Notes: generated by a model from the letters alone, not told the origin. A stretch of 63,893 nt of DNA from Pseudomonas lactucae (GCF_016937615.1 NZ_JAFHKI010000096.1:1-63893), one strand, 5' to 3'. Positions 16,182-26,377 are shown, counted from the first letter of the stretch. Numbers and translations: made by a program.

Positions 16182-18287
16182 ATGGCTCGTACTACTCCGA
16201 TTAGCCGCTACCGTAACATCGGTATCGTTGCTCACGTGGATGCTGGTAAAACCACCACCACCGAGCGCGTACTGTTTTACACCGGCAAAAGTCACAAAAT
16301 GGGCGAGGTGCATGATGGCGCCGCGACCACAGACTGGATGGTTCAGGAGCAGGAGCGTGGTATTACCATTACTTCTGCTGCTATTACCGCCTTCTGGAAA
16401 GGTTCCGAGAAGCAGTACAAAGATGAGCATCGCTTCAACGTAATCGATACCCCGGGCCACGTAGACTTCACCATCGAAGTTGAGCGTTCCCTGCGCGTAC
16501 TCGACGGCGCTGTCGTTGTGTTCTGCGGTACCTCGGGTGTTGAGCCGCAGTCGGAAACCGTATGGCGTCAAGCCAACAAATACGGCGTTCCACGTCTTGT
16601 TTACGTAAACAAGATGGACCGTGCTGGTGCCAACTTCCTGCGCGTGATCGGTCAGATCAAGCAGCGTCTGGGTCACACTCCGGTGCCAATCCAATTGGCA
16701 ATCGGTTCCGAGGACAACTTCCAGGGTCAGATCGACTTGATCACCATGGAAGCTGTTTACTGGAATGACTCTGACAAAGGTATGGTTCCTGTTCGTAAGC
16801 CTATCCCTGCAGAGTTGCAGGAGCTGGCTGATGAGTGGCGCAACAACATGGTTGAGGCTGCTGCCGAAGCCAACGAAGAGCTGATGAACAAGTACCTCGA
16901 AGGTGAAGAACTCACCAACGTGGAAATCAAGGCCGCTCTGCGTCAGCGTACCATCGCTGGTGAGATCGTCTTGGCTGTTTGCGGTTCCTCGTTCAAGAAC
17001 AAGGGTGTTCCCCTGGTTCTCGATGCTGTGATCGACTACCTGCCTGCTCCAACCGACATTCCTGCTATCAAGGGTACCAACCCTGATAACGAGGAAGAGG
17101 AAATGGAGCGTCATGCAGACGACAGCGAGCCGTTCTCGGCCCTGGCGTTCAAGATCGCTACCGACCCATTCGTGGGTACCTTGACCTTCGTCCGCGTTTA
17201 CTCGGGCGTGTTGGCCTCCGGCGACGGCGTGATCAACTCGGTTAAAGGTAAGAAAGAGCGCGTGGGTCGTATGGTGCAAATGCACGCAAACGCCCGTGAA
17301 GAGATCAAGGAAGTACGCGCTGGTGACATCGCGGCCCTGATCGGCATGAAGGACGTCACCACTGGTGAAACCTTGTGCAACGCTGACAAGCCAATCATCC
17401 TGGTTCGCATGGACTTCCCGGAGCCGGTTATTTCGGTTGCCGTAGAGCCTAAGACCAAGGATGACCAGGAAAAAATGGGTATCGCTCTGGGCAAACTTGC
17501 TCAGGAAGATCCATCTTTCCGCGTCAAGACTGATGAAGAGACTGGTCAAACGATCATCTCGGGCATGGGCGAACTTCACCTGGACATCCTGGTTGACCGG
17601 ATGCGCCGTGAGTTCAACGTCGAAGCCAACATCGGTAAGCCTCAGGTTTCCTATCGTGAGCGCATCACGAAGAACTGTGAAATCGAAGGCAAGTTCGTTC
17701 GTCAATCCGGCGGTCGTGGTCAGTTCGGTCACTGCTGGATCCGTTTTGCTCCTGCTGACGAAGGTCAAGAAGGTCTGCAATTCGTGAACGAAGTAGTGGG
17801 TGGTGTTGTTCCTAAGGAATACATCCCTGCTATCCAGAAGGGTATCGAAGAGCAGATGAAGAACGGTGTTGTTGCCGGCTATCCGCTGATCGGCCTGAAA
17901 GCAACCGTTTTTGACGGTTCTTACCACGACGTCGACTCCAACGAGATGGCGTTTAAGGTGGCTGCTTCCATGGCAACCAAGCAACTGGCCCAGAAGGGCG
18001 GTGGTGAGTTGCTTGAGCCAATCATGGCGGTAGAAGTTGTTACACCTGAAGACTATATGGGTGATGTCATGGGCGACCTTAACCGTCGTCGCGGCATGAT
18101 CTTGGGTATGGAAGACACGGTTTCCGGCAAAGTGATTCGCGCCGAGGTTCCGTTGGGTGAGATGTTCGGTTACGCAACCGACGTTCGCTCCATGTCCCAG
18201 GGTCGCGCAAGCTACTCTATGGAATTCAAAAAATACAACACAGCTCCGGCGCACATCGCTGAAACTGTATCCAAAAAACAAGGCTGA
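16182..18287 (+). CDS. fusA: Elongation factor G
   Basis: GTPase that drives translocation and, with RRF, ribosome recycling. It is 701 aa, with the P-loop AHVDAGKTTTTE, switch DTPGHVDFT and NKMDRAGANF for guanine binding, followed by domains II-V. Third gene of the str operon, 30 nt before tuf. Confidence 0.97.
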   Translation: MARTTPISRYRNIGIVAHVDAGKTTTTERVLFYTGKSHKMGEVHDGAATTDWMVQEQERGITITSAAITAFWKGSEKQYKDEHRFNVIDTPGHVDFTIEVERSLRVLDGAVVVFCGTSGVEPQSETVWRQANKYGVPRLVYVNKMDRAGANFLRVIGQIKQRLGHTPVPIQLAIGSEDNFQGQIDLITMEAVYWNDSDKGMVPVRKPIPAELQELADEWRNNMVEAAAEANEELMNKYLEGEELTNVEIKAALRQRTIAGEIVLAVCGSSFKNKGVPLVLDAVIDYLPAPTDIPAIKGTNPDNEEEEMERHADDSEPFSALAFKIATDPFVGTLTFVRVYSGVLASGDGVINSVKGKKERVGRMVQMHANAREEIKEVRAGDIAALIGMKDVTTGETLCNADKPIILVRMDFPEPVISVAVEPKTKDDQEKMGIALGKLAQEDPSFRVKTDEETGQTIISGMGELHLDILVDRMRREFNVEANIGKPQVSYRERITKNCEIEGKFVRQSGGRGQFGHCWIRFAPADEGQEGLQFVNEVVGGVVPKEYIPAIQKGIEEQMKNGVVAGYPLIGLKATVFDGSYHDVDSNEMAFKVAASMATKQLAQKGGGELLEPIMAVEVVTPEDYMGDVMGDLNRRRGMILGMEDTVSGKVIRAEVPLGEMFGYATDVRSMSQGRASYSMEFKKYNTAPAHIAETVSKKQG

Positions 18288-18317
18288 TTCAGTCCTTTAG
18301 GCAAGGAGTTAATTGTC

Positions 18318-19511
18318 GTGGCTAAAGAAAAATTTGATCGTTCCCTACCGCACGTCAACGTTGGCACCATCGGTCACGTTGACCACGGTAAAACCACTCT
18401 GACTGCTGCTCTGACTCGCGTTTGCTCCGAAGTATTCGGTTCCGCAATCGTTGATTTCGATAAAATCGACAGCGCACCAGAAGAGAAAGCTCGTGGTATC
18501 ACCATCAACACTGCGCACGTTGAATACAACTCGCTGATCCGTCACTACGCTCACGTTGACTGCCCAGGTCACGCTGACTATGTGAAGAACATGATCACCG
18601 GTGCTGCCCAGATGGACGGTGCGATCCTGGTTTGCTCGGCCGCTGATGGTCCGATGCCGCAAACCCGTGAGCACATCCTGCTGTCCCGTCAGGTAGGTGT
18701 ACCGTACATCGTTGTTTACCTGAACAAGGCTGACCTGGTAGACGACGCTGAGCTGCTGGAACTGGTTGAGATGGAAGTGCGCGATCTGCTGAGCACTTAC
18801 GACTTCCCAGGTGACGACACTCCGATCATCATCGGTTCTGCTCGTATGGCTCTGGAAGGCAAAGACGATAACGAAATGGGCACCACGTCCGTTCGTAAAC
18901 TGGTTGAGACTCTGGACAGCTACATCCCAGATCCAGTTCGTGTTATCGACAAGCCGTTCCTGATGCCAATCGAAGACGTATTCTCGATCTCCGGTCGCGG
19001 TACTGTTGTAACCGGTCGTATCGAGCGCGGTATCGTCAAGGTTCAAGATCCACTGGAAATCGTTGGTCTGCGTGACACTACTGTCACCACCTGCACCGGT
19101 GTTGAAATGTTCCGTAAGCTGCTCGACGAAGGTCGTGCTGGCGAGAACTGCGGCGTTCTGCTGCGTGGTACCAAGCGTGACGACGTTGAGCGTGGCCAGG
19201 TTCTGGTTAAGCCGGGTTCGGTTAAGCCGCACACCAAGTTCGAAGCTGAAGTGTACGTGCTGAGCAAAGAAGAAGGCGGTCGTCACACCCCGTTCTTCAA
19301 AGGCTACCGTCCACAGTTCTACTTCCGTACTACCGACGTAACTGGTAACTGCGAACTGCCGGAAGGCGTAGAAATGGTAATGCCAGGCGACAACATCAAA
19401 ATGGTTGTCACCCTGATCAAAACCATCGCTATGGAAGACGGTCTGCGTTTCGCTATCCGTGAAGGCGGCCGTACCGTTGGTGCTGGTGTTGTAGCTAAAA
19501 TCATCGAGTAA
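18318..19511 (+). CDS. tuf: Elongation factor Tu
   Basis: Delivers aminoacyl-tRNA to the ribosome. It is 397 aa from a GTG start, with P-loop GHVDHGKTT, switch DCPGHADYVKNM and guanine motif NKADLVDD. It is the only EF-Tu gene in the window: the usual second copy between tRNA-Thr and tRNA-Trp is absent. It ends in a strong terminator. Confidence 0.97.
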   Translation: MAKEKFDRSLPHVNVGTIGHVDHGKTTLTAALTRVCSEVFGSAIVDFDKIDSAPEEKARGITINTAHVEYNSLIRHYAHVDCPGHADYVKNMITGAAQMDGAILVCSAADGPMPQTREHILLSRQVGVPYIVVYLNKADLVDDAELLELVEMEVRDLLSTYDFPGDDTPIIIGSARMALEGKDDNEMGTTSVRKLVETLDSYIPDPVRVIDKPFLMPIEDVFSISGRGTVVTGRIERGIVKVQDPLEIVGLRDTTVTTCTGVEMFRKLLDEGRAGENCGVLLRGTKRDDVERGQVLVKPGSVKPHTKFEAEVYVLSKEEGGRHTPFFKGYRPQFYFRTTDVTGNCELPEGVEMVMPGDNIKMVVTLIKTIAMEDGLRFAIREGGRTVGAGVVAKIIE

Positions 19512-19542
19512 GCGTCTCTTTTGAGATAGCTTCGATGCTTTG

Positions 19543-19571
19543 AAAAGCCCCCGCTCAGCGGGGGCTTTTTT
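19543..19571 (+). terminator. Terminator of the str operon
   Basis: AAGCCCCCGC pairs with GCGGGGGCTT, followed by a T run. Confidence 0.93.
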
Positions 19572-19577
19572 ATTGGG

Positions 19578-19606
19578 TTGACACCTATCTGGGGCGTCTA
19601 TAGAAT
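19578..19606 (+). promoter_or_regulatory. Promoter of the S10 operon
   Basis: Perfect TTGACA, 17-nt spacer and TAGAAT. It starts seven bases after the str terminator and leaves a leader of about 55 nt before rpsJ. Confidence 0.85.
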
Positions 19607-19668
19607 TGCGCCTCCTTTTAACGGGCGTATTGCGCTCGCTGGGAATAGCAGCCGGAGTCTGAAATCCA

Positions 19669-19980
19669 ATGCAAAATCAGCAAATCCGTATCAGGTTGAA
19701 GGCTTTTGACCATCGCCTGATCGACCAATCCACCCAGGAAATCGTGGAAACCGCGAAACGTACTGGTGCACAAGTGCGTGGTCCAATTCCACTGCCTACC
19801 CGTAAAGAGCGGTTCACCGTTCTGGTCTCCCCGCACGTCAACAAAGACGCGCGTGACCAGTACGAGATCCGTACTCATAAGCGCGTACTGGACATCGTCC
19901 AGCCAACGGATAAAACCGTTGATGCACTTATGAAGCTCGATCTGGCGGCCGGTGTGGAAGTACAGATCAGCCTCGGCTAA
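19669..19980 (+). CDS. rpsJ: 30S ribosomal protein S10
   Basis: 30S head protein; with NusB it also acts as transcription antitermination factor NusE. It is 103 aa, with start [19 protein letters not shown] and the [15 protein letters not shown] loop. First gene of the S10 operon. Confidence 0.97.
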
Positions 19981-20061
19981 GACTTGGGTCTTAGTCGTGT
20001 AACGCTCTGAAATGGGCGGCCATAGCGGGTGAAAGCCCCGTACACTCATGAGGTTTACAAC

Positions 20062-20697
20062 ATGACTATTGGTGTAGTCGGTCGTAAATGCGGTATGACC
20101 CGTATTTTCACCGAAGAAGGTGTCTCCATTCCGGTCACGGTCATTGAGATCGAGCCGAATCGCGTCACCCAGTTCAAAACTGAAGAAACCGATGGCTATC
20201 GTGCAGTGCAAGTCACTGTCGGCGAGCGTCGTGCTTCGCGCGTGACTGCTGCTCAAGCAGGTCACTTCGCTAAAGCAAACGTTGCAGCTGGTCGCACCGT
20301 CATGGAGTTCCGTCTTGAAGACGGCGACTACAAGGCTGGCGATCTGATCAACGCTGAAATCTTCGCTGCTGGTCAACTGGTTGATGTAACCGGTCAGTCC
20401 AAAGGTAAAGGCTTCCAGGGTACGATCAAGCGTTGGAATTTCCGTGGTCAAGACAACACTCACGGTAACTCCGTTTCCCACCGCGTCCCGGGCTCTATTG
20501 GCCAGTGCCAGACTCCTGGTCGTGTATTCAAGGGCAAAAAAATGTCCGGTCATATGGGCGCTGAGCGCGTGACCGTGCAGTCCCTCGAAGTAGTGCGCGT
20601 CGACGCTGAACGCAATCTGTTGTTGGTCAAGGGTGCTGTTCCTGGCGCTACTGGCGGCAACCTGGTTGTACGTCCAGCGGCCAAGGCTCGCGGTTAA
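20062..20697 (+). CDS. rplC: 50S ribosomal protein L3
   Basis: Early-assembly protein reaching toward the peptidyl-transferase centre. It is 211 aa from MTIGVVGRKCGMTRIF. The GNSVSHRVPGSIGQCQTPGRVFKGKKMSGHMG loop region holds the glutamine methylated by PrmB in E. coli. An in-frame start 33 nt earlier lacks a ribosome site. Confidence 0.97.
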   Translation: MTIGVVGRKCGMTRIFTEEGVSIPVTVIEIEPNRVTQFKTEETDGYRAVQVTVGERRASRVTAAQAGHFAKANVAAGRTVMEFRLEDGDYKAGDLINAEIFAAGQLVDVTGQSKGKGFQGTIKRWNFRGQDNTHGNSVSHRVPGSIGQCQTPGRVFKGKKMSGHMGAERVTVQSLEVVRVDAERNLLLVKGAVPGATGGNLVVRPAAKARG

Positions 20698-20709
20698 GGG
20701 GAAGCTGAC

Positions 20710-21312
20710 ATGCAATTAAATGTAAATGACGCTCAAGCGATCGAAGTTTCCGAACTGACATTTGGCGGCGAATTCAACGAGACGCTGGTTCACCAAGCAG
20801 TCGTGGCCTACATGGCCGGCGGCCGTCAAGGTAGCAAGCAGCAAAAGACCCGTTCCGACGTACGTGGTGGCGGTAAGCGCCCTTGGCGTCAGAAAGGTAC
20901 TGGCCGTGCTCGTGCCGGTACTATCCGTAGCCCAATCTGGCGTGGCGGTGGTACCACTTTCGCAGCTCGTCCACAGGATCACTCTCAGAAGCTCAACAAG
21001 AAGATGTATCGCGCAGCTCTGCGCTCCATCCTTGCTGAACTCGTGCGTACTGATCGTCTGGTCGTGGTTCAGGACTTCGCTGTTGAAAGTCCAAAAACCA
21101 AAGATCTGCTGGGCAAGCTGAACAACATGAGCCTGACCGACGTTTTGATCGTGTCTGAAGCTGTTGATCAGAACCTGTACCTGGCTGCTCGCAACCTGCC
21201 ACACGTTGATGTACGTGACGTGCAAGGTTCCGATCCAGTTAGTCTGATCGCATACGACAAGGTGTTGATCACCGTGTCGGCCGTGAAGAAATTCGAGGAG
21301 CTGCTGGGATGA
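20710..21312 (+). CDS. rplD: 50S ribosomal protein L4
   Basis: Lines the exit tunnel with L22. In E. coli it is the repressor of the S10 operon. It is 200 aa, with the basic tunnel loop around [18 protein letters not shown]. Its stop overlaps the rplW start by four bases (ATGA), indicating coupling. Confidence 0.97.
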
Positions 21313-21608
21313 ACCAGGAACGCGTATTTAAAGTTCTGCTTGGCCCGCACGTTTCCGAAAAGGCTACGGTTCTGGCTGACAAGAAAGGCCAGTTCGTTTT
21401 CAAGGTTGCAACTGACGCAACCAAGCTGGAAATCAAGAAGGCCGTCGAAAGCCTGTTCAGCGTGAAAGTAGAGCGTGTTACTACCCTGAATGTTCTGGGT
21501 AAGAGCAAGCGCACTGCTCGCGGTCTGGGCAAGCGTAATGACTGGAAGAAGGCAGTTATCTCCCTTCAGCCAGGCCAAGATCTCGATTTCAGCAGCAGTG
21601 CTGAGTAA
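21309..21608 (+). CDS. rplW: 50S ribosomal protein L23
   Basis: Sits at the tunnel exit and docks trigger factor and SRP. It is 99 aa, with start [20 protein letters not shown] and the motif [16 protein letters not shown]. It overlaps rplD by 4 nt. Confidence 0.97.
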
Positions 21609-21622
21609 GGAAGGGGTGCATC

Positions 21623-22447
21623 ATGGCAATCGTTAAATGCAAACCGACTTCCCCTGGCCGCCGTTTTGTGGTCAAGGTGGTCAACCAGGAGCTGCATAAA
21701 GGCGCTCCTCACGCACCGCTGCTCGAGAAGAAATCGAAGACTGGTGGTCGTAACAACAATGGTCGCATTACCACTCGTCACATCGGTGGTGGCCATAAGC
21801 AGCATTATCGTCTGGTCGACTTCCGTCGCAACGACAAAGATGGCATTTCTGCCACTGTCGAGCGTATTGAATACGATCCAAACCGTACTGCTCACATCGC
21901 TCTGCTGCTGTACGCAGATGGCGAGCGTCGCTACATCATCGCCCCTAAAGGCGTGAGTGCTGGCGACCAGCTGATCGCAGGTGCTCTGGCACCGATCAAG
22001 CCGGGCAACGCTCTGCAACTGCGTAACATTCCAGTTGGTAGCACCGTACACGGCATCGAATTGAAGCCAGGTAAAGGCGCACAGATCGCTCGTTCCGCTG
22101 GTGCTTCGGCTCAGCTGATCGCTCGTGAAGGTGTCTACGTGACCCTGCGTCTGCGTTCTGGTGAGATGCGTAAAGTGCTGGCTGAGTGCCGCGCGACCCT
22201 GGGCGAAGTCTCGAACTCCGAGCACAGCCTGCGTTCGCTGGGTAAAGCTGGTGCCAAACGCTGGCGTGGCGTTCGCCCAACCGTTCGTGGTGTTGCCATG
22301 AACCCGGTTGACCACCCACACGGTGGTGGTGAAGGTCGTACCTCTGGTGGTCGTCATCCGGTATCGCCATGGGGCTTCCCGACTAAGGGCGCGAAGACTC
22401 GTGGTAATAAGCGTACCGACAAAATGATCGTCCGTCGTCGCAAGTAA
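21623..22447 (+). CDS. rplB: 50S ribosomal protein L2
   Basis: Needed for subunit joining and near the peptidyl-transferase site. It is 274 aa, with GGGHKQHYRLVDFRRN and the C-terminal signature RGVAMNPVDHPHGGGEGRT, which holds the conserved His. Confidence 0.97.
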   Translation: MAIVKCKPTSPGRRFVVKVVNQELHKGAPHAPLLEKKSKTGGRNNNGRITTRHIGGGHKQHYRLVDFRRNDKDGISATVERIEYDPNRTAHIALLLYADGERRYIIAPKGVSAGDQLIAGALAPIKPGNALQLRNIPVGSTVHGIELKPGKGAQIARSAGASAQLIAREGVYVTLRLRSGEMRKVLAECRATLGEVSNSEHSLRSLGKAGAKRWRGVRPTVRGVAMNPVDHPHGGGEGRTSGGRHPVSPWGFPTKGAKTRGNKRTDKMIVRRRK

Positions 22448-22463
22448 ATAGAGGGATACGACA

Positions 22464-22739
22464 GTGCCACGTTCTCTGAAAAAAGGTCCTTTTATTGATC
22501 TTCACCTACTGAAGAAGATCGAAGTGGCGGCGGAAAAGAACGATCGCAAACCAGTTAAGACCTGGTCGCGTCGTTCGATGATCCTGCCACAAATGGTCGG
22601 TCTGACCATCGCAGTACACAACGGTCGTCAACACGTCCCAGTTCTCGTTAACGAAGACATGGTCGGCCACAAACTGGGCGAGTTTGCCGGTACCCGCACT
22701 TATCGTGGGCACGTGGCAGACAAGAAAGCCAAGCGTTAA
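22464..22739 (+). CDS. rpsS: 30S ribosomal protein S19
   Basis: 30S head protein contacting A-site tRNA and the 50S. It is 91 aa from GTG, start MPRSLKKGPFIDLHLLKK, with FAGTRTYRGHVADKKAKR at the end. Confidence 0.97.
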   Translation: MPRSLKKGPFIDLHLLKKIEVAAEKNDRKPVKTWSRRSMILPQMVGLTIAVHNGRQHVPVLVNEDMVGHKLGEFAGTRTYRGHVADKKAKR

Positions 22740-22750
22740 GGGGTTAGGAA

Positions 22751-23083
22751 ATGGAAGTAGCCGCTAAGTTGTCGGGCGCTCGAATCTCCGCCCAGAAAGC
22801 CCGCTTGGTCGCCGACCAGATCCGCGGGAAGAAGGTGGGCGAAGCGCTCAACCTGTTGGCTTTCAGCAGTAAGAAAGCCGCCGAGATCATGAAGAAAGTG
22901 CTGGAGTCGGCCGTAGCCAACGCCGAGCATAACGAAGGCGCAGACGTTGATGACCTGAAGGTCAGCACCGTTTTCGTCAACGAAGGGCGTTCGCTGAAGC
23001 GCATCATGCCACGTGCCAAAGGCCGTGCTGATCGCATCGTCAAGCGGTCTTGCCATATCACTGTCAAGGTTGCTGACAAGTAA
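22751..23083 (+). CDS. rplV: 50S ribosomal protein L22
   Basis: Lines the exit tunnel; its hairpin loop is a macrolide-resistance site. It is 110 aa, with [18 protein letters not shown] and a C-terminal [18 protein letters not shown]. Confidence 0.97.
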
Positions 23084-23096
23084 CGGAGTCGAAGAG

Positions 23097-23783
23097 ATGG
23101 GTCAGAAAGTACATCCCATTGGCATTCGCCTGGGAATCGTCAAGGAGCACACCTCCGTCTGGTACGCAGACGGTCGGACTTATGCGGACTACTTGTTCGC
23201 TGATCTGAAGGTGCGTGAGTATCTCCAAGACAAACTAAAAAGCGCGTCCGTAAGCCGTATCGATATCCATCGTCCGGCGCAAACTGCACGTATCACCATC
23301 CACACCGCTCGTCCAGGTATCGTTATCGGGAAGAAAGGTGAAGATGTTGAGAAACTGCGTCAGGACCTGACCAAGCAAATGGGTGTGCCTGTGCACATCA
23401 ATATCGAAGAGATCCGCAAGCCGGAGCTCGACGGTATGCTGGTTGCGCAGAGCGTAGCTCAGCAGCTGGAGCGTCGCGTAATGTTCCGTCGCGCTATGAA
23501 GCGCGCCGTACAGAACGCCATGCGCATTGGTGCCAAAGGCATCAAAATCCAAGTGAGCGGTCGTCTCGGCGGTGCTGAAATCGCACGTACTGAATGGTAT
23601 CGCGAAGGTCGTGTGCCATTGCACACCCTGCGTGCCGACATCGACTATGCCAACTACGAAGCTCACACCACTTACGGTGTGATCGGTGTAAAGGTTTGGA
23701 TCTTCAAAGGCGAAGTAATTGGTGGTCGCCAAGAAGAACTGAAACCACAAGCACCAGCGCCTCGTAAAAAAGCTGCTAAGTAA
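23097..23783 (+). CDS. rpsC: 30S ribosomal protein S3
   Basis: Part of the mRNA entry channel and helicase function. It is 228 aa from [18 protein letters not shown], with the KH domain motif [18 protein letters not shown]. An earlier start inside rplV is in frame but has no ribosome site. Confidence 0.97.
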
Positions 23784-23795
23784 GGGGTACGCCAA

Positions 23796-24209
23796 ATGTT
23801 GCAACCTAAGCGTACGAAGTTCCGCAAGCAGATGACAGGCCACAACCGTGGTCTGGCTCAGCGCGGTAGCAAAGTCAGCTTCGGCGAGTTCGCGCTGAAG
23901 TCTGTAGCTCGTGGTCGTCTCACCGCTCGTCAGATCGAGTCAGCGCGTCGTGCTCTGACCCGTCACGTAAAACGTGGCGGCAAGATCTGGATCCGTGTAT
24001 TCCCGGACAAGCCGATCTCCAAAAAACCTCTCGAGGTTCGGATGGGTAAAGGTAAGGGTAACGTGGAATACTGGGTAGCCCAGATTCAGCCAGGCAAAGT
24101 CCTGTATGAAATCGAGGGCGTTTCTGAAGAGCTGGCGCGTGAGGCTTTCGCCCTGGCTGCTGCAAAGCTGCCGCTCGCCACCTCCTTTGTTAAACGGACG
24201 GTGATGTGA
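23796..24209 (+). CDS. rplP: 50S ribosomal protein L16
   Basis: Binds near the A-site tRNA elbow. It is 137 aa, with [19 protein letters not shown] and [16 protein letters not shown] [20 protein letters not shown]. The stop shares one base with the rpmC start (TGATG). Confidence 0.97.
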
Positions 24210-24400
24210 TGAAAGCGAATGAACTTCGTGAAAAATCCGCACAGCAGCTGAACGAGCAACTGCTCGGCTTGCTGCGCGACCAGTTCAATCTGCGTATGCA
24301 GAAAGCAACTGGCCAGTTGGGGCAGTCTCATCTGCTCTCGCAAGTTAAGCGTGACATCGCTCGCGTGAAGACTGTGCTCAACCAGCAGGCAGGTAAGTGA
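24209..24400 (+). CDS. rpmC: 50S ribosomal protein L29
   Basis: Small two-helix protein next to L23 at the tunnel exit. It is 63 aa ([20 protein letters not shown]), starting at the ATG that overlaps the rplP stop. Confidence 0.96.
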
Positions 24401-24402
24401 TC

Positions 24403-24669
24403 ATGGCTGAAGCCGAAAAGACTGTCCGTACGCTGACTGGCCGTGTTGTCAGCGACAAGATGGACAAAACCATCACCGTTCTGATCGAGCGTCGCGTTAA
24501 GCACCCGATCTACGGTAAATACGTTAAGCGTTCGACTAAGCTGCACGCGCACGACGAAACCAATCAGTGCCACATCGGCGACAAAGTCACTATTCGTGAA
24601 ACTCGTCCGCTGGCCAAGACCAAGTCTTGGGCACTGGTTGATGTTCTCGAACGCGCTGTGGAAGTCTAA
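24403..24669 (+). CDS. rpsQ: 30S ribosomal protein S17
   Basis: Early 16S-binding OB-fold protein, 88 aa, from MAEAEKTVRTLTGRVVSDKM. It carries KYVKRSTKLHAHDETN. It is the last gene of the S10 operon; a GTG six bases upstream is an alternative start. Confidence 0.96.
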   Translation: MAEAEKTVRTLTGRVVSDKMDKTITVLIERRVKHPIYGKYVKRSTKLHAHDETNQCHIGDKVTIRETRPLAKTKSWALVDVLERAVEV

Positions 24670-24692
24670 GGACTAGGGGTCGGAGAAATTAT

Positions 24693-25061
24693 ATGATTCA
24701 GACTCAATCCATGCTCGATGTGGCCGATAACAGCGGCGCTCGCCGCGTTATGTGCATCAAGGTGCTGGGTGGCTCCCATCGTCGTTACGCTGGTATCGGT
24801 GACATCATCAAAGTTACCGTCAAGGAAGCAATTCCTCGCGGTAAAGTGAAAAAAGGCCAAGTGATGACTGCTGTTGTAGTCCGCACTCGTCACGGCGTAC
24901 GCCGTGCAGATGGCTCCATTATCCGCTTTGATGGCAACGCTGCTGTTCTTCTGAACAACAAGCAAGAGCCGATCGGCACCCGTATCTTTGGGCCAGTGAC
25001 CCGTGAACTTCGTACTGAGAAGTTCATGAAGATCGTCTCGCTCGCCCCAGAAGTGCTGTAA
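24693..25061 (+). CDS. rplN: 50S ribosomal protein L14
   Basis: Beta-barrel protein at the subunit interface (bridge B8). It is 122 aa, from MIQTQSMLDVADNSGARRVM. It follows rpsQ with no terminator between the S10 and spc groups, so they are probably read as one unit. Confidence 0.97.
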   Translation: MIQTQSMLDVADNSGARRVMCIKVLGGSHRRYAGIGDIIKVTVKEAIPRGKVKKGQVMTAVVVRTRHGVRRADGSIIRFDGNAAVLLNNKQEPIGTRIFGPVTRELRTEKFMKIVSLAPEVL

Positions 25062-25072
25062 GGAGATCCGAC

Positions 25073-25387
25073 ATGCAAAAGATTCGTCGTGACGACGAGA
25101 TCATCGTGATCGCCGGCAAAGACAAAGGTAAGCGCGGTAAGGTGCTTAAGGTTCTCGCTAATAACCGTCTGGTTATTGGTGGTCTGAACCTGGTTAAGCG
25201 TCATACCAAGCCTAACCCGATGTCGGGCGTACAAGGCGGTATCGTCGAAAAAGAAGCTCCGCTGGATGCTTCTAACGTCGCCATTTTCAACGGCGAAACC
25301 AACAAGGCTGACCGCGTTGGTTTCAAAGTAGAAGATGGCAAGAAAATTCGTGTCTTCAAGTCGACCCAAAAAGCGGTTGATGCTTGA
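25073..25387 (+). CDS. rplX: 50S ribosomal protein L24
   Basis: Assembly initiator with a KOW motif (DEIIVIAGKDKGKRGKVLKV). It is 104 aa, the normal length. Confidence 0.97.
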   Translation: MQKIRRDDEIIVIAGKDKGKRGKVLKVLANNRLVIGGLNLVKRHTKPNPMSGVQGGIVEKEAPLDASNVAIFNGETNKADRVGFKVEDGKKIRVFKSTQKAVDA

Positions 25388-25407
25388 ACACTGCTAGGTA
25401 GAAGACC

Positions 25408-25947
25408 ATGGCACGACTAAAAGAGATTTACTGGAAAGAAATCGCACCGAAGCTTAAGGAAGAACTTAAGCTTTCGAACGTGATGGAAGTTCCACGCGTT
25501 ACCAAAATCACCCTGAACATGGGTCTGGGCGAAGCGGTCGGCGACAAAAAAGTCATCGAGCACGCTGTTGCTGACCTGGAAAAGATCACCGGTCAAAAAG
25601 TCGTTGTGACTTACGCTCGGAAATCCATCGCTGGCTTTAAAGTCCGTGAAGGTTGGCCGATCGGCGTCAAAGTGACTCTGCGCCGTGAGCGTATGTATGA
25701 ATTCCTGGATCGTCTGCTGTCGATCTCCCTGCCTCGGGTCCGCGACTTCCGCGGCCTGAATGCCAAGTCCTTCGATGGTCGTGGTAACTACAGCATGGGC
25801 GTGAAAGAGCAGATCATCTTCCCGGAAATCGACTACGACAAGATCGATGCTCTCCGCGGTCTGGACATCACCCTGACCACCACTGCCAAGAACGATGATG
25901 AAGGTCGCGCCCTGTTGCGTGCTTTCAAATTCCCGTTCCGCAACTGA
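25408..25947 (+). CDS. rplE: 50S ribosomal protein L5
   Basis: Binds 5S rRNA and contacts P-site tRNA in the central protuberance. It is 179 aa, with VPRVTKITLNMGLGEAVGDK and RDFRGLNAKSFDGRGNYSMG. Confidence 0.97.
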   Translation: MARLKEIYWKEIAPKLKEELKLSNVMEVPRVTKITLNMGLGEAVGDKKVIEHAVADLEKITGQKVVVTYARKSIAGFKVREGWPIGVKVTLRRERMYEFLDRLLSISLPRVRDFRGLNAKSFDGRGNYSMGVKEQIIFPEIDYDKIDALRGLDITLTTTAKNDDEGRALLRAFKFPFRN

Positions 25948-25960
25948 TTGGAGTAGGACC

Positions 25961-26266
25961 ATGGCCAAGATGAGCATGAAAAACCGCGAGCTGAAGCGTC
26001 AGCTCACGGTTGCCAAGTACGCCAAGAAGCGTGCAGCACTGAAAGCAATCATCGTTGATCTGAACGCAAGTCCAGAAGCGCGTTGGGAAGCGACAGTTGC
26101 TCTGCAGAAGCAGCCACGTGACGCAAGCGCTTCGCGCATGCGTAACCGCTGCCGCCTGACCGGTCGTCCACACGGCGTTTACCGCAAGTTCGGCCTTGGC
26201 CGTAACAAATTGCGTGAAGCGGCAATGCGTGGTGACGTACCGGGTCTGGTTAAAGCCAGCTGGTAA
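25961..26266 (+). CDS. rpsN: 30S ribosomal protein S14
   Basis: 30S head protein, 101 aa. It is the long zinc-independent form: no CxxC pairs are seen, and the C-terminus RNRCRLTGRPHGVYRKFGLGR is conserved. In this window the spc operon is interrupted after this gene by a terminator and a new promoter. Confidence 0.97.
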   Translation: MAKMSMKNRELKRQLTVAKYAKKRAALKAIIVDLNASPEARWEATVALQKQPRDASASRMRNRCRLTGRPHGVYRKFGLGRNKLREAAMRGDVPGLVKASW

Positions 26267-26329
26267 GTACTTTCAGCGTCCAAGCGGTCTGAATCGCAAG
26301 ATACTGACCGCCGGTGACCTTGAATCTGG

Positions 26330-26357
26330 AACAAGCCCCTTTTGGGGCTTGTTTCAT
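26330..26357 (+). terminator. Internal terminator of the spc operon
   Basis: AACAAGCCCC pairs perfectly with GGGGCTTGTT around TTTT, followed by TCATTT. It lies 64 nt after rpsN, inside a 208-nt gap before rpsH that otherwise contains a promoter and a second hairpin. Confidence 0.75.
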
Positions 26358-26377
26358 TTCCGGAGTGTGTCTAAAAT
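26349..26377 (+). promoter_or_regulatory. Putative internal promoter upstream of rpsH
   Basis: TTGTTT and TAAAAT separated by 17 nt. The -35 overlaps the right arm of the terminator, so termination of upstream transcripts and re-initiation are coupled in space. Confidence 0.55.
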